Below are positions 8,497-16,741 of a stretch of DNA of 33,239 nt, piece by piece. Position 1 is the stretch's first letter. Each line of letters starts with the position of its first letter. Origin of the DNA: Lachnospiraceae bacterium (GTDB lineage Bacteria; Bacillota; Clostridia; Lachnospirales; Lachnospiraceae); NCBI GenBank assembly GCA_024699355.1, contig JAILPR010000208.1, positions 1 to 33,239 of the forward strand. Direction: 5' to 3'. The position numbers and the translations under genes are program-made. Under the pieces are notes generated by a model. That model had not been told where the DNA came from, did not search any database, and saw only the letters and a list, made by a program, of their open reading frames with translations.

Positions 8497-9624
8497 TTAC
8501 TCGGAAACATCATCATCCATCTTGATCACGAAGTTCAATTCCGGATATTGTGCCTGAACCGCTTCATAAATGCTCTCTTGCACCCCGTTCCGATCCGGTG
8601 CATCAAAATCAACGACCGCATCAAAGCTGACGAAGTGATCTTCTTCATTATAGTAGAAACCGTGCATCTGAATGACATATTCAAAGCTCATGACAAGCTT
8701 GGTCAGTTCACTCTTTAGCTTCAATGCTTTGTCGTTGCTGGTATTGGCGGAATAGATCCCGATCGCGGTCATGACGACATTTAACTCTTCATAGACTTTG
8801 TCGGCGATGCGACGCTCCAGTTCATCGATCTGGGCGGCGTTCATCGTATCATCCACTTCCACGTGAATGGACGCAAGCAGCATATCCGGTCCGTAACTGT
8901 GCGTCACCAGGTCATAGGCGCCGTGCACTTCCGGAAACGCACTGACCATCCGCTTGATCTTGATCGCCAGTGCCGAGTCCACACGTTCTCCAAGGATCTG
9001 GCTGATGGTATTGCTGAGCATCTCGATACCGGATTTGATGATGACGATCGAGATGATCGCACCGAGAACGGCCTCTAATTTGATCCCGAAGCCAAGGTAG
9101 ATCCCGGCTGCCACCAGGGTGGATGCACTGATCACGGCATCCATCGTCGCGTCCGTTCCGGAGTCGATCAGGGACTCTGAGTTGATCTTTTCGCCAACGC
9201 CTTTGACGTAGCGTCCAAGGACGATCTTGACCAGTACCGCAACCGCCACGATCACGAGCGACACCGTCGTATAATCCGGTGTCTCCGGGTGCAAGATCTT
9301 TTTGATGGATTCGATCAGCGATGTTGCACCGGCATAGAGCACGATCAGCGAGATGATCGCTGCCGTCAGATACTCGACTCTGCCGTGTCCCATCGGATGT
9401 TTCTTATCCGGCCGCTTTCCCGCAAGCTTCGTTCCTACGATCGTGATGACACTCGAGAGCGCATCACTTAAGTTGTTTACCGCATCGAGGGTGATCGCGA
9501 TGGAATTGGACAATGCGCCGATCATCGCTTTGAACACCGCCAGAAAAATATTTGCAATAATACCGATCGTGCTCGTACGGACCACGATCTTTTCGCGTTC
9601 ACTTACCTGTTTTGTCTTGGCCAT
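8497..9624 (-). CDS. Cation diffusion facilitator (CDF) family transporter
   Basis: MAKTKQVSEREKIVVRTSTIGIIANIFLAVFKAMIGALSNSIAITLDAVNNLSDALSSVITIVGTKLAGKRPDKKHPMGHGRVEYL is the CDF signature. Start 9624 follows a GGAGGAAGGG SD. Confidence 0.92.
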   Translation of the reverse strand: MAKTKQVSEREKIVVRTSTIGIIANIFLAVFKAMIGALSNSIAITLDAVNNLSDALSSVITIVGTKLAGKRPDKKHPMGHGRVEYLTAAIISLIVLYAGATSLIESIKKILHPETPDYTTVSLVIVAVAVLVKIVLGRYVKGVGEKINSESLIDSGTDATMDAVISASTLVAAGIYLGFGIKLEAVLGAIISIVIIKSGIEMLSNTISQILGERVDSALAIKIKRMVSAFPEVHGAYDLVTHSYGPDMLLASIHVEVDDTMNAAQIDELERRIADKVYEELNVVMTAIGIYSANTSNDKALKLKSELTKLVMSFEYVIQMHGFYYNEEDHFVSFDAVVDFDAPDRNGVQESIYEAVQAQYPELNFVIKMDDDVSE

Positions 9625-9649
9625 AAGTTTCCCTTCCTCCTCAATGTCT

Positions 9650-9678
9650 ATTATCGGATGACTTTGCAATTCCGTCAA
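9650..9678 (-). promoter_or_regulatory. SigA-type promoter for the CDF transporter gene
   Basis: Minus strand TTGACG-N17-GATAAT just upstream of the SD. Confidence 0.55.
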
Positions 9679-9691
9679 ACAGAAAGGAAAG

Positions 9692-9721
9692 GAGCCGTCT
9701 CAAAGGGGGGAGAGACGGCTC
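9692..9721 (-). terminator. Terminator-like hairpin downstream of the glutathione peroxidase gene
   Basis: GAGCCGTCTC ... GAGACGGCTC, 10-bp perfect stem. U-tract on the minus strand is interrupted (CTTTCCTTTC). Confidence 0.7.
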
Positions 9722-9756
9722 TATGGTGAAATATGAAACTATAGAAACTGGCAATG

Positions 9757-10302
9757 TTACAGAAGCTGCTTAACGCAAGCTTCCACTTCTTTCATGTCAG
9801 TGGTCGGCTCGAAACGGGCTACGACATTTCCCTGACGATCTACGATAAATTTGGTGAAATTCCATTTAATATTCGGATTGTTCTTGTAATCCTTATCGAT
9901 CTTCTTGAGCATCACGCCCATGGCAAGCGCCATCGGACCTTTGCCAAGGCCTTCAAACCCTTTCTGGCTCTTTAAATAGGTATATAACGGAAGCTCATTC
10001 TCGCCGTTGACATCAGACTTTTTCATCTGCTCAAACTGTGTGTTGTATTTTAACTGGCAGAACTCATGGATCTCTTCATCCGTTCCCGGCGTCTGTCCTG
10101 CGAACTGATTACAGGGAACATCTACGATCTCAAGTCCCTGTGCATGATACGCTTCATACATCTTCTCAAGCGGCTCATAGTGCGGTGTAAATCCACAACC
10201 GGTAGCCGTGTTGACGATGATCATTACTTTGCCTTCATAATCTTTTAATGCCAACTGTGAACCATCTGTCTTCGGTACAGTGTAATCATAAATGCTTGCC
10301 AT
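9757..10302 (-). CDS. Glutathione peroxidase family protein (Cys-type)
   Basis: MASIYDYTVPKTDGSQLALKDYEGKVMIIVNTATGCGFTPHYEPLEKMYEAYHAQGLEIVDVPCNQFAGQTPGTDEEI. Motifs NTATGCGFT and CNQF. Start 10302 follows a GGAGGGAAC SD. Confidence 0.93.
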   Translation of the reverse strand: MASIYDYTVPKTDGSQLALKDYEGKVMIIVNTATGCGFTPHYEPLEKMYEAYHAQGLEIVDVPCNQFAGQTPGTDEEIHEFCQLKYNTQFEQMKKSDVNGENELPLYTYLKSQKGFEGLGKGPMALAMGVMLKKIDKDYKNNPNIKWNFTKFIVDRQGNVVARFEPTTDMKEVEACVKQLL

Positions 10303-10386
10303 GTTTGTTCCCTCCTGCATATTGTTGTATGCGCTTTGCGCGATCTTTTGTTCCGACAGGTGATTGCCTGTCCTTCATTTGTCCTA

Positions 10387-10415
10387 ATTATATTGCGTGC
10401 AATTTAATTTGTCAA
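10387..10415 (-). promoter_or_regulatory. Consensus SigA promoter for the glutathione peroxidase gene
   Basis: Minus strand TTGACA-N17-TATAAT, exact match to both hexamers, with an AT-rich dyad in the spacer. Confidence 0.85.
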
Positions 10416-10444
10416 CATCTATTTTGGATTTTTTTTTCAATTTC

Positions 10445-10473
10445 TTGTAAGTGCCTGAAAATCGCGCTATGAT
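10445..10473 (+). promoter_or_regulatory. SigA-type promoter for the DUF1275-like gene
   Basis: TTGTAA-N17-TATGAT upstream of the 10559 start. Confidence 0.5.
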
Positions 10474-10558
10474 GGTACCTTGAACAGCGCACGGGATGCA
10501 TGCTTTGCAATCCTCCGCCGCTGAAATCCGAAGTTTCATGATCTTAAGGAGAGCCTTC

Positions 10559-11305
10559 ATGTATCAACCATCCGCAGAAGATGATATTTATTCTCAAAAC
10601 ACCCATACCCACGGATTCCATCACGGAAATGAATTCGTAAAGCCACTGACGGCCTCGGAACACCGTGACCTGATCCTGCAGCGCCTCGCATGCCTGCTTG
10701 GCGGCTTTGGCGGCGCTTATGTCCTGATAAATGCCGGACAGTTTGCTTCCGCACAAACCTTAAATATGATCGAACTGGTCCTGGGCTTTTGCGCACTTGA
10801 TTTTCCGAATGTCCTGCTGATCCTGGGTGCGTTCCTTATTTATGCGGCATCGATCCTGATCAGTGCCCTGCTAAGCGGCCATGGCAAAAATCTGCGTAAG
10901 ATCGCGCTGATCGTCAGTGCCCTCTGCATGCTCCTCTACAGTGCGATGCCGGAAGGCATGCCGCTGCAGCTGATGCTCTATCCGTCGTTTCTGATGATGC
11001 CAATGCTATGGATCGCGTTCAGCGTGCCGATCAGAGGCTACAACAGTGCCTGTATCTTTTCGACCAACAACCTGCGCCAGACGATTTACTCCCTGGGATC
11101 CTACCTGTGCGATCGTGACAGACGCCACCTGGAGAAAGCCTATTTCTTTGCCGGATCCCTGTTCTGCTTCCATCTGGGTGTGATCCTTGCCTTTGTTGCG
11201 GATCTCTTTTGGGGGCAAAAAGCAGCGCTTCTCTCGCTCCTCTTGATTATTTATACATATATTTTGGTTCAAAAGCCGATCCCTTCCGATAAGTCTTCTG
11301 AATAA
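10559..11305 (+). CDS. DUF1275/YoaK-like multi-TM membrane protein (divergent)
   Basis: Start 10559 follows AAGGAG. LLGGFGGAYVLINAGQFASAQTLNM and PIRGYNSACIFSTNNLRQT resemble the YoaK GGF.DAY..FA.AQTGN and TGNLR segments; several TM helices. Confidence 0.6.
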   Translation: MYQPSAEDDIYSQNTHTHGFHHGNEFVKPLTASEHRDLILQRLACLLGGFGGAYVLINAGQFASAQTLNMIELVLGFCALDFPNVLLILGAFLIYAASILISALLSGHGKNLRKIALIVSALCMLLYSAMPEGMPLQLMLYPSFLMMPMLWIAFSVPIRGYNSACIFSTNNLRQTIYSLGSYLCDRDRRHLEKAYFFAGSLFCFHLGVILAFVADLFWGQKAALLSLLLIIYTYILVQKPIPSDKSSE

Positions 11306-11350
11306 TATGCTTTTTTCGGGCGAATCATCTGAATAAATATTCAATTGTGC

Positions 11351-11379
11351 TTGACCTGCCCTTCCTTGAATGCTACGAT
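11351..11379 (+). promoter_or_regulatory. SigA-type promoter of the nhaC-family gene
   Basis: TTGACC-N17-TACGAT. Confidence 0.6.
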
Positions 11380-11381
11380 AA

Positions 11382-11409
11382 ATGCAGTCGCGGACACAAG
11401 CGGCTGCAT
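11382..11409 (+). terminator. Hairpin 1 downstream of the DUF1275-like gene / at the 5' end of the nhaC leader
   Basis: ATGCAGTCGC-ggacacaa-GCGGCTGCAT (one G-T pair) followed by GATTTTTAC. Confidence 0.5.
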
Positions 11410-11422
11410 GATTTTTACAGTA

Positions 11423-11465
11423 ACCATGTACCCATACAATGATGTATGATGCATGGTATTTTTTG
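11423..11465 (+). promoter_or_regulatory. Hairpin 2 with U-tract directly upstream of the nhaC SD (candidate attenuator)
   Basis: ACCATG ... CATGGT with inner CATAC/GTATG pairing, followed by ATTTTTTG and then the AGGAGGG SD. Confidence 0.45.
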
Positions 11466-11483
11466 ATTACAGGAGGGAAAGAT

Positions 11484-12992
11484 ATGTATGCAACATTTTG
11501 GGCGCTGGTACCGCCCATCGTCGCCATCATCCTGGCGCTGCTAACCAAGGAAGTTTACAGTTCCCTGTTTATCGGTATCCTGGTCGGTGGTCTGTTCTAT
11601 GCGAACTTCAGTTTTGAAGGAACGCTGACTCACATCTTTAATGAAGGAATGATCCCGCAGCTGGCCGACAGTTATAACGCCGGCATCCTGGTATTTCTGG
11701 TATTCCTCGGCATCATGGTCGCATTGATGAACAAAGCCGGCGGCTCTGCGGCATTTGGTCGCTGGGCGTCCGAGCATGCAAAGAGCAGAGTCAGCGCACA
11801 GCTGGCAACGATCCTTTTAGGCGTCCTGATCTTTGTCGATGATTATTTTAACTGCTTAACCGTCGGCTCCGTCATGAGACCGGTGACTGACCGTCACAAG
11901 ATCAGCCGTGCAAAGCTGGCTTATCTGATCGATGCCACAGCCGCACCGGTCTGTATCATCGCTCCGATCTCATCCTGGGCTGCTGCCGTCAGCGGCTTTG
12001 CTCCGGAAGGGACCAACGGGCTGGTGCTCTTTATCCGGGCGATCCCGTATAACTACTATGCACTCTTAACCCTGTTCATGATGATCCTGTTAACGCTCTT
12101 TAAATTAGACTACGGCCCGATGGCAAAGCATGAAGCCAACGCGGCAAACGGCGATCTGTTCACCGTTCGCACCAAAAACTACAGCGATGATGATGCGGTA
12201 GAAGGAAACGGCAAAGTCATCGATCTGGTCCTTCCGATCCTCGTGCTGATCATCTCCTGCGTCATCGGAATGGTCTATACCGGCGGCTTCTTTGCAGGTG
12301 AGAGTTTCGTCAATGCCTTCGCGGCAAGCGATGCTTCCGTCGGTCTGGTACTCGGCTCCTTTATCGCGCTGTTTCTGACCATTGTCTTTTATATGGTACG
12401 CAAGGTACTGCCGTTTCGGGCATGCATGGATTGCATCACCGATGGATTCAAAGCGATGGTTCCGGCCATCACCATCCTGGTCCTTGCCTGGACGTTAAAG
12501 AGTATGACCGATTCCCTGGGTGCTGCGGATTATGTGGCAGGACTCGTGGAAGGCAGCGCAGACAGCTTCTTAAGCTTCCTGCCGGCGATCGTATTTGTCA
12601 TCGCCCTGTTCCTTGCTTTCTCGACCGGTACTTCCTGGGGCACCTTCGGTATCCTGATCCCGATCACCTTAAAGGTCTTCCCGCTTGAGAGCGGCAATCC
12701 TTTGGCGATCATCTGCGTTTCGGCTTGTATGGCCGGTGCGGTATGCGGCGATCATTGCTCCCCGATTTCCGATACGACGATCATGTCCTCGGCCGGTGCA
12801 CAGTGTGACCACATCTCTCACGTATCGACCCAGCTGCCGTATGCACTGACTGCTGCCGCAGTCTCCTTTATCACCTATATCTTTGCGGGCTTTGTGCACA
12901 ACACCGTGATCAGCCTGATCTTCGGTTTTGTCCTGATGTTCGCAACGGTCCTGGTACTTCGCAGGATCTATCCATCGAAAAAAGAAGCGTAA
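11484..12992 (+). CDS. nhaC: NhaC-family Na+/H+ antiporter
   Basis: MYATFWALVPPIVAIILALLTKEVYSSLFIGILVGGLFY... FVDDYFNCLTVGSVMRPVTD, GDHCSPISDTTIMSSAGAQCDHISHVSTQLPYAL. ATG at 11484 follows AGGAGGG. Confidence 0.88.
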   Translation: MYATFWALVPPIVAIILALLTKEVYSSLFIGILVGGLFYANFSFEGTLTHIFNEGMIPQLADSYNAGILVFLVFLGIMVALMNKAGGSAAFGRWASEHAKSRVSAQLATILLGVLIFVDDYFNCLTVGSVMRPVTDRHKISRAKLAYLIDATAAPVCIIAPISSWAAAVSGFAPEGTNGLVLFIRAIPYNYYALLTLFMMILLTLFKLDYGPMAKHEANAANGDLFTVRTKNYSDDDAVEGNGKVIDLVLPILVLIISCVIGMVYTGGFFAGESFVNAFAASDASVGLVLGSFIALFLTIVFYMVRKVLPFRACMDCITDGFKAMVPAITILVLAWTLKSMTDSLGAADYVAGLVEGSADSFLSFLPAIVFVIALFLAFSTGTSWGTFGILIPITLKVFPLESGNPLAIICVSACMAGAVCGDHCSPISDTTIMSSAGAQCDHISHVSTQLPYALTAAAVSFITYIFAGFVHNTVISLIFGFVLMFATVLVLRRIYPSKKEA

Positions 12993-13047
12993 CGTTCGCT
13001 TCTGATCACAGTAAACACGATGTTACCGCCTGATGCGGCACATATAA

Positions 13048-13083
13048 AAACGGCTCTGAAGCGAATGCACTTCAGAGCCGTTT
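13048..13083. terminator. Convergent intrinsic terminator between nhaC and the HD gene
   Basis: AAACGGCTCTGAAG-cgaatgca-CTTCAGAGCCGTTT, 14-bp perfect stem; T-tract on the minus strand (TTTTTATATG). Confidence 0.85.
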
Positions 13084-13086
13084 ACG

Positions 13087-13575
13087 TTAGGCATATACTT
13101 TTTTTCTGCGCAGCTTTCCTGCGACGATACATACAAAATCTTTGATCGAACAATATTTATCCGCATAGGTGATGACATATCCTTCCACCGTCTTTGGCGG
13201 GTGGATGGTCAGCGGAAACATATGATGCGATATGATGTCCACTTCCACTTCATTGATGTCCGGCAGGATCTCTTTGGCCACATCCACGGAATCTACCGGA
13301 TGCTGGAAGCAGCACTGCTTTCCGCTCTGATAGGTGTGACGGAATCTGGCAAGTCCCAGATCATGGCAAAGGGCGCCACGGATCATGGCACGATTGTCTG
13401 TCCTGACATGAAGCTTATTTAAAACCTTGCAGACTTTTAAACTGGTCATGGCCACCGAGTAACTGTGGTCTGCCACATTGCTGTTATAATGATGTTCGCG
13501 CGCCATCGCGCTTTGGTATGCTTCGGAAGTTAAAATCTCTCTTCCGACCCCACGGATCTCATCTCTGATCGACAT
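13087..13575 (-). CDS. HD-domain protein
   Basis: SNVADHSYSVAMTSLKV ... RGALCHDLGLARFRHTY ... DIISHHMFPLTIHPPKTVEGYVITYADKYCSIKD matches the H...HD...D arrangement. Confidence 0.8.
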   Translation of the reverse strand: MSIRDEIRGVGREILTSEAYQSAMAREHHYNSNVADHSYSVAMTSLKVCKVLNKLHVRTDNRAMIRGALCHDLGLARFRHTYQSGKQCCFQHPVDSVDVAKEILPDINEVEVDIISHHMFPLTIHPPKTVEGYVITYADKYCSIKDFVCIVAGKLRRKKVYA

Positions 13576-13718
13576 GCTTTGTATCCCTCATATCCTGCAC
13601 TGCAGTTCCGCTTCAGAATATCGCTTTTGGCATCAAAAAACAAGTTTTTTTTCAAAAAGATTTCTAAAGAATTCATGCAACCTCAGCCATCATAACGCAG
13701 AAATGTGAACAAAGAATG

Positions 13719-15587
13719 TCAAATTCCTGAACTTTCTTTCACAAACACCGGAATTTCATCATAGGGCACATCCACCGTCAGGGATCTGCCGCCCTCATAG
13801 AAGCGCTTATCAAAGAAGCCGTAAAAGCGCCCCTTCGGGAGATACACTTCCTTTCTCGTCCCCTCTTCGTAGGTGAGCGGACAAACGATCATCTCATCCC
13901 CGAAGAGATACTCATCCCCGATATCGGCGACATTCGGATCTTCCGGATAATCCATCACCAGCGCCCGGATCGGCGGCTTGCCGCTGTTTTGATACTCCTC
14001 AAAAGCCTTCTTTAAATATGGTATCAGAGAGATCCGCACCTCCAGCAGTTTCCTGCAGGCCGCAGTATAGTAAGGTGCATCTTCCATCTGAATTTTCGCA
14101 AGGCTTAAGTCAATATCCGTCTGCTTCCAGGGCGGCATCGGGATCCGCCAGGCATTGATCAGTGCCTGATGCGAAAAGATCACCGTCTCGAGACGTCGCA
14201 GCAGATCATCTCCGTTTACGCAGTCGCGCACTTCCGGACACCACAACAGTCCCGAGAACCCGGAATTGACGAGCGCCGTGATAAACTTTCGATGATCATA
14301 CAGGTCCGAATACAGGACAAAGGGCTGCGGCGATGCCAGTGCGCCGGAGGAGCGCACTTCGCTGTAGGTCTCTTTGCCCCGCTCAGCATAGGCTTGCCGG
14401 ATCGTATCCTGATACAGGATGCCGAGTGCCTGATGCATCTGCTCTCCATCCATGCCGGACGGGAACTGCGAACACTCCGGAAACGACCAGTCCGAGGGGT
14501 TATAGTCGGAGTTGTCACACTCATCGAGTTTCAATCCCGAAATTCCCCGGTCAATGAAGTGCTTCTGATGATAGGCTTTGAAGATCTCCCGCGCCTCTTT
14601 CCCCGCAAAGTCCGGCACCAGCCCGTTCCAGACCTCATAGTCGCCGGCATAGGGCAGCAACTCTTCATAAAATTCCGCTGCCGGATAGACAAAGGCATGC
14701 TCCCAGAGATTGAGCGCATAGCCCATCTCCTGCATCTGATCGATCATCTCCTGCGGTGCAGGAAACAGGTCCGACCACCGGTATGTGCAGGAATAACTGT
14801 GGGAATGCCACCCCGGCTCGATACCGATCACTTTGATCGGCATCCCGTCTGCCCGAAACTCCTTTGCCATCCGCAGCGCCTCTTTCTGATCGCATCCGCC
14901 GTAAAGCCGGTACCAGGGATACAGTCCCCACTCCGGAGGGCAAACACCGCCGCCGGAAAAAAGGTTATAACGCTGCACACACTCTAAGATGCTGCCCTCG
15001 ATCGCGATGCAGCGCACCCCGTTACAGCGCGGGATCTCGATCAGGATCTCCCGCTCCTGTGCCGACTTTTTGAGCGCATAGAGCGCGGATTCCGAAAACT
15101 CGGTGTGCGCTTCATTTTCGATGCGCATGCTGCGGGATGCCCCTTTCTTTGCCACCGTCCCCATCTGAAACGTCGCGGTCCGATAGGTGTCGACAAACAG
15201 CGCATAACCGGAGGAGGAAATATAAAACGGCACCGGTGCGTGGCTCTCACCCGTATCCGCGACCGGGTCGGAATTGACCTTGATCAGCCTCCGCTTTCCC
15301 GCACTGTTGATCCCGAAAAACTGTAAACCAAAGCCATAGATATTCTCCGACGGATCCATCGGCAGCCTCAAAAGGACCCCGCGCTGGCTGATCCGGAACG
15401 AAAGTGCGCGCAGGATCTCGACTGCCCTGCCGGGTCTTGCATCGGGAAGCGCCATCAGCGCCTCCTTTCGCATCTGCACACTGCGGTGTGCGGTCGGTGT
15501 ATGAACTTCCGGGATCCCGATCACGACCTCATAGATCCCGTTTGCAATCTGATGTAGTTCCTGTTTTTTCATCTCTGTACTCACCAT
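13719..15587 (-). CDS. Glycoside hydrolase family 31
   Basis: NIYGFGLQFFGINSAGKRRLIKVNSDP, ISGLKLDECDNSDYNPSDWSFPECSQFPSGMDGEQMHQALG, GFSGLLWCPEVRDC. GH31 barrel with nucleophile-type segment KLDECD. Start may be MKKQELHQ, 5 codons in. Overlaps the GH88 stop by 7 nt. Confidence 0.85.
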   Translation of the reverse strand: MVSTEMKKQELHQIANGIYEVVIGIPEVHTPTAHRSVQMRKEALMALPDARPGRAVEILRALSFRISQRGVLLRLPMDPSENIYGFGLQFFGINSAGKRRLIKVNSDPVADTGESHAPVPFYISSSGYALFVDTYRTATFQMGTVAKKGASRSMRIENEAHTEFSESALYALKKSAQEREILIEIPRCNGVRCIAIEGSILECVQRYNLFSGGGVCPPEWGLYPWYRLYGGCDQKEALRMAKEFRADGMPIKVIGIEPGWHSHSYSCTYRWSDLFPAPQEMIDQMQEMGYALNLWEHAFVYPAAEFYEELLPYAGDYEVWNGLVPDFAGKEAREIFKAYHQKHFIDRGISGLKLDECDNSDYNPSDWSFPECSQFPSGMDGEQMHQALGILYQDTIRQAYAERGKETYSEVRSSGALASPQPFVLYSDLYDHRKFITALVNSGFSGLLWCPEVRDCVNGDDLLRRLETVIFSHQALINAWRIPMPPWKQTDIDLSLAKIQMEDAPYYTAACRKLLEVRISLIPYLKKAFEEYQNSGKPPIRALVMDYPEDPNVADIGDEYLFGDEMIVCPLTYEEGTRKEVYLPKGRFYGFFDKRFYEGGRSLTVDVPYDEIPVFVKESSGI

Positions 15588-16738
15588 ATCCCAAAGTCTG
15601 ATCCTGACAGCAGATCCAGCGCTTCGAGATAGTAATAATCCGCATAGACCATCGTTACGTGATGTTCCTTATTATGGAAGGAGGCTGAGCAGTTTTGCAC
15701 GATGGCATCGCAGTGATCCGAGTAATCCGCGCGATGCTCTGCGATCTGCCGGATGATCCGGTAGCCGGTCTCCGCATAGCATGTCGCTTTGTGCTGATCT
15801 TTCGTCAGTTTTGCCAGTGTCAGAAATCCGCAGGCTAAGACGCAGGCACCGCAGGAATCCTCAAAGGTGCAGTCGGATGGCTGATCAAAGTCGATCGGGA
15901 TCACATAGGAAGCATCGATTTTTGTCAGACAGTACTCCGCGATCTTCTGCGCCGTCTCCAGATAGCTTTTCTTTCCGCTGTTCCGGTAGGCATTGGCAAA
16001 GCCGTATACGCCCCAGCCCTGCCCTCTCGTCCAGGCAGAGCCGTGGGCAAAGCCCTGTCCGCCATGACTTTTGAGCCGCTTACCGCTCTCCGGGTCAAAC
16101 TCCACGATGTGACAGCAGGATCCGTCCGCGCGTACAAAGGCTTGCATAACAGTGTCGGCATGTGCCATCGCGATCTGCGCAAATCTTGGATCCTTCGTCT
16201 CTCTGCTTGCCCAGAACAGGAGCGAGATATTTAACATACAGTCAATGATCGCCCATCCTCTCGTATCCTGCGTGCTCCCCGGAAGATCATTCCAGGCACG
16301 GATAAAAGATCCCGCCGGGTTGAATCTCCCTGCCAGGAGACTTGCCGCATGGAGCCCCGTCACCTTCGCATGATGGTCGCCCGTCAAGAGGTAATCCGCG
16401 ACCGCGCTTGGCAGAAACATAAAGCCCACATCATGATGCAGTCCTTCATACTGCGTAAAGCAGGGTGCAAGCATCTGCTCCTGCTTTCTGGCATAGTCAA
16501 GGTACTGCGGATCCTTCGTTCTCGCATAGAGCCTCCATAAAATCCCGGCCCAGAATCCGTTGGTCCACCAGTTGATCCCATTGTCGATTTCGTAATGAAC
16601 CGTTTGATCCGCGCGGTTATCATAATTTCCCTGTGCATCTGTCGTATAGGGAAGTTTCCATTCGTTTTTCACTGCCACCCTGCGCAGCTTTATTGTTGTT
16701 TTTTCCAGTTCGGCGATTGCCCAAGTTGTTTGATCCAT
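15581..16738 (-). CDS. GH88 unsaturated glucuronyl hydrolase
   Basis: NWWTNGFWAGILWRLYARTKD, HHDVGFMFLPSAVADY, GWAIIDCMLNISLLFWASRETKDPRFAQIAMAHADT, GSAWTRGQGWGVYGFA closely follow Bacillus UGL. Confidence 0.92.
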   Translation of the reverse strand: MDQTTWAIAELEKTTIKLRRVAVKNEWKLPYTTDAQGNYDNRADQTVHYEIDNGINWWTNGFWAGILWRLYARTKDPQYLDYARKQEQMLAPCFTQYEGLHHDVGFMFLPSAVADYLLTGDHHAKVTGLHAASLLAGRFNPAGSFIRAWNDLPGSTQDTRGWAIIDCMLNISLLFWASRETKDPRFAQIAMAHADTVMQAFVRADGSCCHIVEFDPESGKRLKSHGGQGFAHGSAWTRGQGWGVYGFANAYRNSGKKSYLETAQKIAEYCLTKIDASYVIPIDFDQPSDCTFEDSCGACVLACGFLTLAKLTKDQHKATCYAETGYRIIRQIAEHRADYSDHCDAIVQNCSASFHNKEHHVTMVYADYYYLEALDLLSGSDFGIW

Positions 16739-16741
16739 CTC

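Noticed and set aside
10195-10197. Possible selenocysteine in glutathione peroxidase
   Set aside because: The codon at the catalytic position (ATGCGFT) is TGT, so this is a Cys-type enzyme.
14169-14987. Plus-strand 272-aa ORF
   Set aside because: Antisense shadow of the GH31 gene.
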